64,000 nucleotides of DNA from Endozoicomonas sp965196975 (GTDB lineage: Bacteria; Pseudomonadota; Gammaproteobacteria; Pseudomonadales; Endozoicomonadaceae), in assembly GCF_965196975.1 (NCBI RefSeq), contig NZ_OZ239981.1:5828001-5892000 (forward strand), in the 5' to 3' direction. The notes beneath the pieces were generated by a model. That model was not told where the DNA came from. It did no database searches and worked only from the letters and a program-made list of their open reading frames with translations. The position numbers were made by a program, and so were the translations under genes. Positions 44,800 through 53,759 of this stretch are shown here, piece after piece; the first letter of the stretch is position 1, and every line of letters begins with the position of its first letter.

Positions 44800-46578
44800 A
44801 TGATCATCATGAAGGTCACTATGAAAGGCCAGGCCGACACGAAACCCACTCTTTTGGATCTTGAGAGTATCCGTCAGCAGTTTCCATTGCTTTCACGGGC
44901 AGTGCATGGCCATCCGCTGGTCTATTTGGACAATGCAGCTACCACACAGAAGCCGGTGACAGTTATTGAGTCAGTAGACCGGTATTATCGAGAGCAGAAT
45001 GCCAACGTGCATCGAGCAGCGCACTTCCTGAGTGCCTGTACGACCCATGCGTTTGAAGCAGCCAGAGAAACCACCCGCCATTTCATTAATGCCCGTTTTG
45101 CTGAAGAGATTATCTGGACCCGGGGGGCGACTGAGGCCATCAATCTGGTGGCCAACAGTTGGGGACGCAGATTAAAGGCTGATGATGAGATTATTCTGAG
45201 TCGCCTTGAGCATCATGCCAATATCGTTCCCTGGCAACTGCTGACTGAAGCTACGGGTGCAACCATCAGGGTGGTTGAGCTGGATGATGCTGGCAATCTG
45301 GATATGCAACAGTTCCAGCAGTTGTTGTCGGATAAAACCAGGCTGGTGGCAATTGCTCATACATCAAATGCCATCGGTACCATTACGCCGGTTAAAGAGC
45401 TCATTGAGTTTGCCCATCATGCCGGTGCCCTGGTTCTGGTGGACGGCTCTCAGGCTGTAGCCCATCAGAAAGTCGATGTTCAGGCTTTGGGGGCGGACTT
45501 TTATGTTTTCTCTGGCCATAAAGTCTATGGCTCTACGGGAATAGGTGTTCTGTATGGGCGAAGGGAGCTATTGGAAAATATGCCTCCCTGGCAGGGTGGT
45601 GGTGAGATGATTGAGCGTGTCAGCTTTTCAGGTACTCGCTTTAATAGCCTACCTTTCAAATTTGAGGCAGGAACGCCCAATATTGCTGGTGCTATTGGTT
45701 TAGGCAAAGCGCTGGAGTTTTTGGCAGGTATTGATTTTGCAGCCGTAAATGCTCATGAAAGTCAGCTGCGTAAGCTGGTGGAAGAGGGCTTAATCCAGAT
45801 AAACGGCATCCGTCTGATTGGTCTGGCAGAGCAGAAAGCTCCCGTCGTGTCGTTTATATCCAATGAACATCATAATCAGGACATCGGTCTGATACTTGAT
45901 CAACAGGGAATAGCCGTGAGAACCGGGCATCATTGTGCCATGCCCCTGATGGAGAGTCTGAACCTCAATGGGACGGTCCGAGCCTCTTTTGCCCTCTATA
46001 ACACCATAGATGAGGCGAGAGCTTTTGTTGATGCCATGGAAAAGCTCCACCATTCGCCACTGTATAATGCCCACCCTGAAGCGAACAGTGATAAGGGTGA
46101 TGAATCGGGTAGTCCCCGGGCCGTGATCACTGAAGCAACTGACCTGCCAGAGATCTTTCGTCAGCAGGCTCCGGATCTTGTCACGATAGCAGAACGTTTG
46201 AGTGGGCTTTCAGGCTGGCAGGAACGCTATCGCCAGATCATGCTGATGGGCAAAGAATTGCCTGTAGTGTCGGGTGAGTGGAAAAGTGATGACGCTCGAC
46301 TCCATGGTTGCGAAAGCAGTGTCTGGCTGCATTACCACTACGATGATGAAACCATGCGCCTTTACTTTATCGCTGACTCCGATGCGAGAGTGATCCGGGG
46401 GCTCATCGCCATTGTTCTGGCCGTATTCTCAGGCAAAACACCGGAAGAAATTGAAGGGGAGGATATAGAAGACTGGTTTCGTGAGTTGGACCTGTTTAAT
46501 CATTTGAGCCCATCCAGAGGTAATGGACTCAAAGCGATTGTCAGAGAAATTCAGGCGATTGCTCATCGTTATCGGTAG
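44800..46578 (+). CDS. CsdA/SufS cysteine desulfurase fused to CsdE/SufE sulfur acceptor
   Basis: A 592-residue fusion. Residues 15-420 are a class II cysteine desulfurase: VYLDNAATTQKP, PLP-binding VFSGHK241VYGSTGIG and catalytic C379 in VRTGHHCAMPLM. It releases sulfur from cysteine as an enzyme persulfide. After a short Ser/Asp/Gly linker, residues 450-592 are a SufE/CsdE domain (LSGLSGWQERYRQIMLMGKELP, catalytic C504 in RLHGCESSVWL). tcdA lies close by on the other strand, as csdA-csdE-tcdA cluster in E. coli, which favours the Csd assignment. Starts at 44800, 44809 or 44821 are all possible; AGGGG favours 44809. Confidence 0.93.
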   Translation: MIIMKVTMKGQADTKPTLLDLESIRQQFPLLSRAVHGHPLVYLDNAATTQKPVTVIESVDRYYREQNANVHRAAHFLSACTTHAFEAARETTRHFINARFAEEIIWTRGATEAINLVANSWGRRLKADDEIILSRLEHHANIVPWQLLTEATGATIRVVELDDAGNLDMQQFQQLLSDKTRLVAIAHTSNAIGTITPVKELIEFAHHAGALVLVDGSQAVAHQKVDVQALGADFYVFSGHKVYGSTGIGVLYGRRELLENMPPWQGGGEMIERVSFSGTRFNSLPFKFEAGTPNIAGAIGLGKALEFLAGIDFAAVNAHESQLRKLVEEGLIQINGIRLIGLAEQKAPVVSFISNEHHNQDIGLILDQQGIAVRTGHHCAMPLMESLNLNGTVRASFALYNTIDEARAFVDAMEKLHHSPLYNAHPEANSDKGDESGSPRAVITEATDLPEIFRQQAPDLVTIAERLSGLSGWQERYRQIMLMGKELPVVSGEWKSDDARLHGCESSVWLHYHYDDETMRLYFIADSDARVIRGLIAIVLAVFSGKTPEEIEGEDIEDWFRELDLFNHLSPSRGNGLKAIVREIQAIAHRYR

Positions 46579-46635
46579 ATCAAACCTTGCTGAATTTTTC
46601 ATGACAATTGTTCGTCACCTTCCAAGCTCAGAGCT

Positions 46636-46680
46636 ACTGAGGCACAGAGGAATCGTTTTTTCTTTGCTCTGTGTCTCAGT
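46636..46680. repeat. long inverted repeat after the csd fusion
   Basis: ACTGAGGCACAGAG and CTCTGTGTCTCAGT form a 14-base stem with one wobble around a 17-base loop containing TTTTTT. The U run is in the loop, so it is not a canonical terminator. Confidence 0.55.
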
Positions 46681-46707
46681 GGAGAAAAACTACTTGGGCT
46701 TTTAAAA

Positions 46708-46977
46708 CTAGACCACTTTAGATTCTGCAATATAGATAATGCATACAGATAATGTAATAAAAATAATTAGGTACGCGCAGAACACTTTAAAAAAAACAAG
46801 TCTATCTTTTTTTCCTCTTTCACTTAAAAGAGAAGTGTTAATCAAAAACATCGGGAAAAAAAATGATAACAACCCGCTCTTGCCTTTGGAGTCTTCATAG
46901 AGTCTTTTCCATAAATAAACCAACCACAAAAACAAAATAAAACAAAGTAACCAGGCTATACTTAAAAAGGTGTCCAA
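46708..46977 (-). CDS. small two-helix membrane protein (TTG start)
   Basis: An 89-residue protein with two hydrophobic helices (FLSIAWLLCFILFLWLVYLW and FFKVFCAYLIIFITLSVCII) joined by a basic loop (KRLYEDSKGKSG, SERGKKDR). The only start is TTG at 46977, but GAGGGA lies 7 bases upstream, which supports translation. The gene is AT-rich compared with neighbours, suggesting late acquisition or relaxed constraint. No family is recognised. Confidence 0.55.
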   Translation of the reverse strand: MDTFLSIAWLLCFILFLWLVYLWKRLYEDSKGKSGLLSFFFPMFLINTSLLSERGKKDRLVFFKVFCAYLIIFITLSVCIIYIAESKVV

Positions 46978-47059
46978 TTTCTAATCCCTCAGCAGCTTAA
47001 GACTAAAACATTTCATTGAATGAAAAACGTGATGTAAATTCAGCTGGATGATCTGGAGT

Positions 47060-47087
47060 CATTCCCACGCAGAGCATGGGAACGATG
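47060..47087. repeat. REP-like palindrome
   Basis: CATTCCCACGC, AGAGC, ATGGGAACGATG. It is related in form to the palindrome at 27039-27066 (CGTTCCCAC / GTGGGA core) and sits downstream of tcdA. Confidence 0.65.
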
Positions 47088-47109
47088 AAGGCCTTTTTCT
47101 GAACGGTTA

Positions 47110-47910
47110 TTAATCAGCCTTGGTCAACTTCTCAACAATTCGAGCAGCGGCAACAAAACCGAAGGTGGCGGTCACTGCGGTGGCCGCGCCAAAACCACTG
47201 GAACAATCCATTTTCATTGAGCCTTCACCGCTTGGTTTGGTCTGGCAGATAGTGCCATCAGCCTGTGGATAAACGGCCTGCTCTGTCGAAAACACACAGT
47301 CGACACCAAACTTCCGCTTGGTATTTTTGCTGAAACCATGACGGTCACGAAGCTGGTTGCGCACTTTTCTAGCCAGAGGGTCGTGCCAGGTTTTGGTCAG
47401 ATCGGTGATCTGAATCTGCGTCGGATCCATCTGTCCGCCAGCACCGCCGGTGGTGATGATTTTGATTTTGCTGCGTTTACAGTGAGCGATCAGCGCCGCC
47501 TTAACCCGAAAGCTGTCGATGGCATCCAGCACATAATCAAACTCGCTGGTAATCAGTTCCTGAAGGTTATCTTCTGCAATAAAGTCTTCAATGGTCTGAC
47601 ATTCACACTCGGGGTTTATCTGAGCGATACGTTCGGCGATCACTTCAACTTTCGAGCGGCCAATGGTGTCCGTCAGAGCATGCAATTGACGATTGGTATT
47701 GGTGATACAAATGTCATCCAGGTCAATCAGTGTGATTTTACCCACCGCCGTTCTGGCCAGAGCTTCTGCTGCCCAGGAGCCAACACCACCGATACCGATG
47801 ACGCAGACATGGGACTGGCGAAGCTTTTCAACGGCACTGTTACCATATAAGCGGCGAATACCGCCGAACCGGTCATTGAAGCTGTCACTGGGGGAGGAGG
47901 TTGCTGCCAT
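47110..47910 (-). CDS. tcdA: tRNA threonylcarbamoyladenosine dehydratase
   Basis: A 266-residue ThiF/MoeB-like E1 protein that uses ATP to cyclise t6A37 of tRNAs to ct6A. Motifs: DRFGGIRRLYG, nucleotide-binding VCVIGIGGVGSWAAEALARTAVG, DLDDICITNTNRQLHA, YVLDAIDSFRVKAALIAHC and KIITTGGAGGQMDPTQIQ. The ATG at 47910 begins the family start MAATSSPSDSFNDRFGG; the frame extends to 48042 but those residues are not conserved. In E. coli it depends on CsdA/CsdE for activity, and the fusion gene here is 1.3 kb away. Confidence 0.94.
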   Translation of the reverse strand: MAATSSPSDSFNDRFGGIRRLYGNSAVEKLRQSHVCVIGIGGVGSWAAEALARTAVGKITLIDLDDICITNTNRQLHALTDTIGRSKVEVIAERIAQINPECECQTIEDFIAEDNLQELITSEFDYVLDAIDSFRVKAALIAHCKRSKIKIITTGGAGGQMDPTQIQITDLTKTWHDPLARKVRNQLRDRHGFSKNTKRKFGVDCVFSTEQAVYPQADGTICQTKPSGEGSMKMDCSSGFGAATAVTATFGFVAAARIVEKLTKAD

Positions 47911-49061
47911 GAAACGTGTCTCATGAAAAATGACGGCGATTATAATATCAAGTGGCTGTGTGGTTAAATTACTCTGTCTGGATCGCGTTGGCTGGCTGAG
48001 TAGCTTGGAATAAATAACAGGCAGCAAGACCACAGAATCCACTTAAAGCCAGATAGTATCCCGGTGCTGAGAGCGTGCCCGTTGTATTGATCAGCGCCAT
48101 GGCTATTAGTGGTGTCAGTCCGCCAAAAATGGCAAAGCAGGCATTGTAAGAAAAGGCCACGCCTGAGTAGCGAATAGATGTGGGAAATACCTTGCTTAAT
48201 AGCAAAGGCGCGATCCCCGTCACTGTGCCCATTGGCACAGCGCATAATAACATGACCCAGAATACCGAAGCATGAAAGTCCACATACGCTGAGAAAATGG
48301 GAAGTGAACAACAAATGACGGTAAAACTGCCAGCAGCCATTAATGCAAGTTTATACTTCGAACTGTTATGCCGATCTGCCAGCCACCCAATCAGTATAAA
48401 TAGAAGTGTTGAGGCGATGATGCCAAGGCTGCTCGCATTAGAGACCTCTTCCGGTTCATAGTTTAGTAACCGTGTCAGATAGCTTTGGGTGAACAGATAT
48501 AGCAAGGACATACCTACAGCAACAGGAACAATCAGTAGAATACCTGTCATGATACTGGTTTTATAAGACTTCAGAAGAATCAGCACTGGAATTTGCTGGC
48601 GCTGCCTGCTTTGGTTGAGCTCTGCAAATAAAGGGGATTCATGAAAGTGCTTTCTGACCAGATAGCTGAATAACCCCAGAATACCGCCAAACCAGAAGGG
48701 GAGACGCCAACCCCATTCCTCCATGGTGTCAGTGCCAAGCCATTCAATTAGGAAACTGTGGACCATCGAACCCAGCACAAAGCCATTGACCAGGGCCGTG
48801 AATAGCAGGCTGATCACCAGCCCCTGGTGTTTACCGGTGCTCTCGCTGAGGTAGGTAATGGCGCCGGGAATTTCACCACCAATGGAGAATCCCTGTATCA
48901 ACCTGAGAATAGTGATCAGAATGGGAGCCCAGATACCTATTTGATGATAAGTGGGCAAACAGCCAATAAGTGCAGTCGAGAGCGCCATAATGAGCACGGT
49001 GGCTGCAAAGGTTTTTTTTCTGCCATAACGGTCGCCCAGATGGCCAAACAGTAATCCTCCC

Positions 49062-50660
49062 GTAACTATTCAGCACCCAGCAAAGGCGTATTGTTGTAAT
49101 TTCGAACCGCTTTAAGAAGCGCCTGAAATATGTTCAACCCCTGCTTTTTAGCAGATGATAAATAGCTTCGGATTCGGGTAAACATGGTACCTCCGTCTTC
49201 GCTTCTGAAGCAGCCTGAGATCTTCTGCTTAAGTTTGGCCATCCTGGCATCACGTTCACTGCCATTGTTATCGAAGGGAATTGAAAAGTCCGACATGAAG
49301 CGCAACGTTTCAACCTTAAACTCAATAAGCCTTTTGAACAGGTTGTAGGCCTTGGTATTCCTGACCTTCTTACGTCCAAGCACCTGTCGTTGTTTTTCCA
49401 TATAAGCGGTTTCCTTCGTGAGAGCCCTTTGAAGGATTTGGTCGTATATCGTCTCAATGCGAAGCTGTATTGCACCAGGCATTTGAGTCAGACCGGCTGC
49501 TTTGTATTTCTTGCAGAAGTGCCAGGAGAGCGTAAGCAATTTCATCAGCCGCAGAGCCAGCTTATTCGCATCCCTATCGACAACTCCCTGAAGCTCTCTC
49601 AGATGATGGGCATTACAAAGCACATGCACTGCCGCATAGGCAAAGTAGGACTTCCAATGATCGTGAACCAGAATGCCTGCAAAAGTCAGCAGGATGCCCA
49701 TTGCATCCATTGCTTCACAACCTCGCCTTTCTGAGAGGTAGTAAAGCGTCCATTGGTCATCTCGCATAATGTGTAACCACCACAGTGAACCGTCAACCCG
49801 CATGCCAGTTTCATCCGCTCCTGCAACCGGACTTTCTTGTAAAGCATCGCGGATACTCTGCTCAGTAGAGGCCAGGTTCTCATGGGTATAGGCAACAAAA
49901 TTGGCAACAGAGCCTGCGCTGACACTCATGCAATAAATAGTATTGAAATACTCAGACACCCGGTGATATGGGATGAAGTGATACTGGTTTAAATGAACAG
50001 CCATTGCCTGAGTCACTTCTCCGTATTGAGCAGCGGCTTTCACTCCTTGGGGAAACTCAGCGGTGTTCCGTTTACCACAAGGACATACTTTAACGTCTGC
50101 CCAGTACGCGGTAACTTCAAATTCTCCGGGTCTACCTGGATCAAAAACCTGTCGCTCAATGTATTTGGTGGGTTTAATATCGATAAGCGAAGACTGGCAA
50201 CAGCAACATTTTTCAACCTTCAGATGCCTGACATAATCGGGTAAGGCGACACGTCTCAAACAAGAGCCTTGATGACCTTTCTGGCCACCTGGTTTATTGC
50301 CTGAAGATGGTCTAAGGCTTTTGGGGTTCGGTGTTTCCTGTGAGGAGCAGGGGGCTTCTTTGGAAGATGTATCACCTTTATCACTCCCTTTTTTACTGGG
50401 CTTTTGATAACCATCTGACGATGGTGGCTTACTACTGTTTTGACTGTTTTTATTAACCCTTTCTTCCAGTTCGCTGCAACGTTCCCGTAAAAGCGCATTC
50501 TCGGTCCGAAGCTCTTCATTCTCTTTAAGGAGAGCTTCGGTAAACGGAGTAGCTGGGAAGTCTGGTTCCATACTGGAGATTTGTTAGAAAAATTGAGTAT
50601 AAGATGATGGTCGAAAAATCAGAAAATTCCAGATTTATATGAAGGGTGCTGAATAGTTAC
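49062..50660 (-). mobile_element. IS66-family element, copy 3
   Basis: 1599 bases, with the same perfect 17-base terminal repeats in opposite orientation to copies 1-2. It has a perfect 8-base target duplication ATCCTCCC (49054-49061, 50661-50668), inside an MFS transporter gene. Confidence 0.96.
49066..50571 (-). CDS. IS66 family transposase (copy 3)
   Basis: 501 residues, same translation as the other three copies, with intact D253/D304/E439. It runs in the same direction as the gene it interrupts. Confidence 0.95.
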   Translation of the reverse strand: MEPDFPATPFTEALLKENEELRTENALLRERCSELEERVNKNSQNSSKPPSSDGYQKPSKKGSDKGDTSSKEAPCSSQETPNPKSLRPSSGNKPGGQKGHQGSCLRRVALPDYVRHLKVEKCCCCQSSLIDIKPTKYIERQVFDPGRPGEFEVTAYWADVKVCPCGKRNTAEFPQGVKAAAQYGEVTQAMAVHLNQYHFIPYHRVSEYFNTIYCMSVSAGSVANFVAYTHENLASTEQSIRDALQESPVAGADETGMRVDGSLWWLHIMRDDQWTLYYLSERRGCEAMDAMGILLTFAGILVHDHWKSYFAYAAVHVLCNAHHLRELQGVVDRDANKLALRLMKLLTLSWHFCKKYKAAGLTQMPGAIQLRIETIYDQILQRALTKETAYMEKQRQVLGRKKVRNTKAYNLFKRLIEFKVETLRFMSDFSIPFDNNGSERDARMAKLKQKISGCFRSEDGGTMFTRIRSYLSSAKKQGLNIFQALLKAVRNYNNTPLLGAE

Positions 50661-50913
50661 ATCCTCCCAAAGGTCTGGAAAAATAACCCACAGAAAAGGT
50701 GGCAAAGGTGGCAAGCAGGGAGGTGTTGGCATCGTGACCGGGGAAGAACTGTTCTGAGAGATAACCTGCCATCAGCGCGTAGATGATGAAGTCATAAAAC
50801 TCCAGAAGGCCGCCCAGTGAGGTGATCCAGACCAATGTTATTTCGTTTTTTCTAAGCACTGCTGCACCAGAAGAGTTGGCAAACTAGTCAGTGTAGATGA
50901 GTTCGTCGTGGTG

Positions 50914-52203
50914 TCACTGAGGTGCTGTGCACTGCGAACTTGTCGTGGAGCTTGTTTTTCTCAGCAGATAACATCCCGCTAGGCCGCATATAGCACAGAA
51001 AATCAGATAGAGTACCGGTGCGGAAAGGTCGCTGCTCATTTTGATCAGAGTCATGGCAATAACTGGGGTTAATCCTCCAAAAGTGGCCAGACAGATGTTA
51101 TAAGAAAGTGCTACCCCGGAATAACGGATACTCACGGGAAACGTAGTACTCAGAAGTAGTGGCCCAATCACTGCAACAGAGCCATAAGCCAGACCGCTTA
51201 TCAGGATAGCGGTGAAGAGTGATAACTGATTTACATAAATATGGAAGATGGCGAGTGATAGTGGAATAACCAGCAGGCAGAAGCCTCTCATCAGTTTGAT
51301 TGAATGATTTGTATGCAGGTCTCTATCGGCAAGCCAGCCTGTGAAAATGCACGTAGCAATTGACATCAAAGTTCCTGCAATGCTGGCAACCGTTACCGCG
51401 CTGCTTTGGTAGAACAGAAGCTGGGTAAGATAACTTTGGGTGAATAAAAATAGTAAAGACATGCAACCAGTGGCTGGAATGATCAAAAGTATTCCGGTAG
51501 CAATGGATCGTTTGTGATATTTCAGTAATACCAGCGCAGGGATCTGTTGCTGTTGTTTCTCTCTGTTCAGCTTCAGAAAGAGGGCCGACTCATTAATGTG
51601 TTTTCTTATGAAGTAACTGAAAATACCCAGTCCTCCGCCAACCCAGAAAGGAATTCTCCAGCCCCATTCTTTCATGGCCTCATTGCCAATAGTGTCGAGA
51701 AGTGAGCTATGGATAAAGCTCCCAAAGATAAAACCACTCAATAAGCCGGAGATTAATAGACCAATAATAAGCCCCTGATGTTTCGGATTGCTTTCACTGA
51801 GAAAAGTGATGGCGCCGGGGATTTCACCGCCAATAGAAAAACCCTGGGCCAGTCTGAGAAGTGTCATCAGAAAAGGTGCCCAGATTCCAATTTGTGAATA
51901 GGTGGGAAGGCATCCCATTAGCGCTGTTGAAACCGCCATAATCAGAACGCTAACAGAGAACGTCTGTTTCCGGCCATATCGATCGCCAAAATGGCCAAAA
52001 ACAAGACCTCCCAGAGGACGAGAGAAGTAACCAACCGAAAAAGTCGCAAATGTGGTCAATAAGGAAGTCAGGGGGTCCGTGCCCGGAAAAAACTGATCGG
52101 CAAGGTATCCAGCCATCAAGGCAAAAACACTGAAGTCATAGTATTCCAGTAAACCTCCAAGAGCGGTTATCCAGATAAGCTTTGAGTCACTTTTATTGAT
52201 CAT
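50914..52203 (-). CDS. MHS/ProP-like MFS transporter 2
   Basis: A 429-residue inner-membrane proton symporter of the metabolite:H+ symporter family. It has 12 hydrophobic helices, the start ITALGGLLEYYDFSVFALMAGYL, loop 2-3 GHFGDRYGRKQT, and GFSIGGEIPGAITFLSES in helix 4-5. Substrates of the family include betaine, proline, citrate, ketoglutarate and shikimate; none can be chosen. It starts 4 bases after the stop of paralog 3, and paralog 1 begins 54 bases downstream. Clear tandem duplication. Confidence 0.92.
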   Translation of the reverse strand: MINKSDSKLIWITALGGLLEYYDFSVFALMAGYLADQFFPGTDPLTSLLTTFATFSVGYFSRPLGGLVFGHFGDRYGRKQTFSVSVLIMAVSTALMGCLPTYSQIGIWAPFLMTLLRLAQGFSIGGEIPGAITFLSESNPKHQGLIIGLLISGLLSGFIFGSFIHSSLLDTIGNEAMKEWGWRIPFWVGGGLGIFSYFIRKHINESALFLKLNREKQQQQIPALVLLKYHKRSIATGILLIIPATGCMSLLFLFTQSYLTQLLFYQSSAVTVASIAGTLMSIATCIFTGWLADRDLHTNHSIKLMRGFCLLVIPLSLAIFHIYVNQLSLFTAILISGLAYGSVAVIGPLLLSTTFPVSIRYSGVALSYNICLATFGGLTPVIAMTLIKMSSDLSAPVLYLIFCAICGLAGCYLLRKTSSTTSSQCTAPQ

Positions 52204-52207
52204 TGTT

Positions 52208-53500
52208 CTAGCCAGCCTGTTCAGACTGAGAGCTTTGTCGGTAAGGGTATGATTTCAAAAGATAGCAGGCAGTCAGGCCACAAAAGCCGCTGAAGGCGAG
52301 ATAGTAAGACGGCGAAATAAGGTTGCCTGTGGTTTTAATCAGTGCCATGGCAATCACTGGTGCCAGTCCACCAAAGCTGGCTAGTGCAACATTAAAGGAA
52401 AGTGCAATACCGGAGTATCGGACAGAGATCGGAAAGGTTTTACTGAGCAGCAGAGTGCTCATTGTCATCACTGGGCCAAAAAGCAGGCTACTGAAAAGGG
52501 CAACGGTGTATGCTGATAACTGATAATCAGCATAGGCCTTAAAAATTGGGAGGGCGCTAAAAACAATTAACAGGCAGGCAGCTGACATTAATAATATATG
52601 CCAACTGATTTCTTTTCGTTTATCGGCAGTCCAGCCGGCAAGAATCGCAATAGCGACAGAGGATAAAATTCCCAGGCATCCAGCCGTTGTTACTGTTTGT
52701 GCATCATAGTGGATAAGTTGGGTCAGATAGCTTTGAGAAAACAGAAATAGCAATGACATGGTGACAATGGAGGGGGCGACAAGAAATATGCCTACCAGTA
52801 CTGCTTTCTTATGCGATTTAATTAATATCAGCAGTGGAATTTGTTGTCGCAACTTTTGGCTGTCTAGTGCTAGAAACAGTTTGGATTCATGAATATGTTT
52901 TCTAATGAAGTAGCTGAAAATGCCCAGCGTCCCACCCAGCCAGAAAGGTAGCCGCCATCCCCAGTTTTGCATGCTTTGCGGGTTTAAGCAGTGAGTCAAA
53001 AGGCTGTGGATCAGGTGGCCCAATAACAAGCCATTGAGTATGCCGAACAATAGCAGGCTGATGATAAGTCCAGGATGTTTCTGGTTGCTCTCACTTAATA
53101 AGGTAATGGCTCCGGGAATTTCTCCCCCAATCGAGAAGCCCTGTATTAATCGAAGGAATATCAAGAGTATCGGGGCCCAAATACCAATTTCTGTATAAGA
53201 AGGAAGGCACCCTATCAGTGTGGTAGAAAGCGCCATAACCAGAACCGTAACGGCGAAAGTATATTTACGCCCGTGACGGTCTCCCAGGTGCCCAAACAGC
53301 AAACCGCCTAACGGCCGGGAGAGGTATCCCACTGAGAAGGTGGCAAATGTTGTCAGTAAGGAGGTATGAGGGTCGGAGCTTGGGAAAAAATTATTTGCCA
53401 GATATCCAGCCATCAAGGCAAAAATAATGAAGTCATAATATTCCAGTAGCCCTCCAAGAGCGGTAATGCCCACAAGTCTGACTTCACTTTTATTCAGCAC
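52208..53500 (-). CDS. MHS/ProP-like MFS transporter 3
   Basis: A 430-residue paralog of the two downstream transporters with the same motifs (ITALGGLLEYYDFIIFALMAGYL, GHLGDRHGRKYTF, GFSIGGEIPGAITLLSES). It is first in the three-gene set. The GTG start has AGGTAAG about 7 bases upstream. Loops and helices 7-12 diverge from its neighbours, as expected for old duplicates with altered specificity. Confidence 0.92.
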   Translation of the reverse strand: MLNKSEVRLVGITALGGLLEYYDFIIFALMAGYLANNFFPSSDPHTSLLTTFATFSVGYLSRPLGGLLFGHLGDRHGRKYTFAVTVLVMALSTTLIGCLPSYTEIGIWAPILLIFLRLIQGFSIGGEIPGAITLLSESNQKHPGLIISLLLFGILNGLLLGHLIHSLLTHCLNPQSMQNWGWRLPFWLGGTLGIFSYFIRKHIHESKLFLALDSQKLRQQIPLLILIKSHKKAVLVGIFLVAPSIVTMSLLFLFSQSYLTQLIHYDAQTVTTAGCLGILSSVAIAILAGWTADKRKEISWHILLMSAACLLIVFSALPIFKAYADYQLSAYTVALFSSLLFGPVMTMSTLLLSKTFPISVRYSGIALSFNVALASFGGLAPVIAMALIKTTGNLISPSYYLAFSGFCGLTACYLLKSYPYRQSSQSEQAG

Positions 53501-53759
53501 GTTCTTACCTGATGAATAAGGAAAAGAGTGAGTCTAGATGAGTTTTGAAAAACTGCGTAAGTGCTGAGCTATCTGTGATTCTATTTTGAATTTCATGCAT
53601 GTGGACTAAGAATTACACCGTTGAAAAGTTACAGAATGAGTTAACCAACCTTTGATCAAATAAAAATAGTAACGGAAGGAAAACTCATGGCCTGGTATAC
53701 CGGAGATGTGTTTTACGACACGGCATTGCTGGCTGGCTTTGCTTACGTGTTGATTATTG

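Larger units (their letters stand above)
47969..50859 (-). pseudogene. MHS/ProP-like MFS transporter 1, interrupted by IS66 copy 3
   Basis: The 5' part (50859 to 50661) encodes LRKNEITLVWITSLGGLLEFYDF...SRPLGG. The 3' part (49053 to 47969) continues LLFGHLGDRYGRK. Removing the element and one ATCCTCCC copy restores 427 residues in frame, matching paralogs of 429 and 430. Predicted 12-helix metabolite:proton symporter with the family GGLLEFYDF and loop GHLGDRYGRK motifs. GTG start, as in paralog 3. It is the last gene of a three-paralog tandem, so expression of the others should not be affected. Confidence 0.93.
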
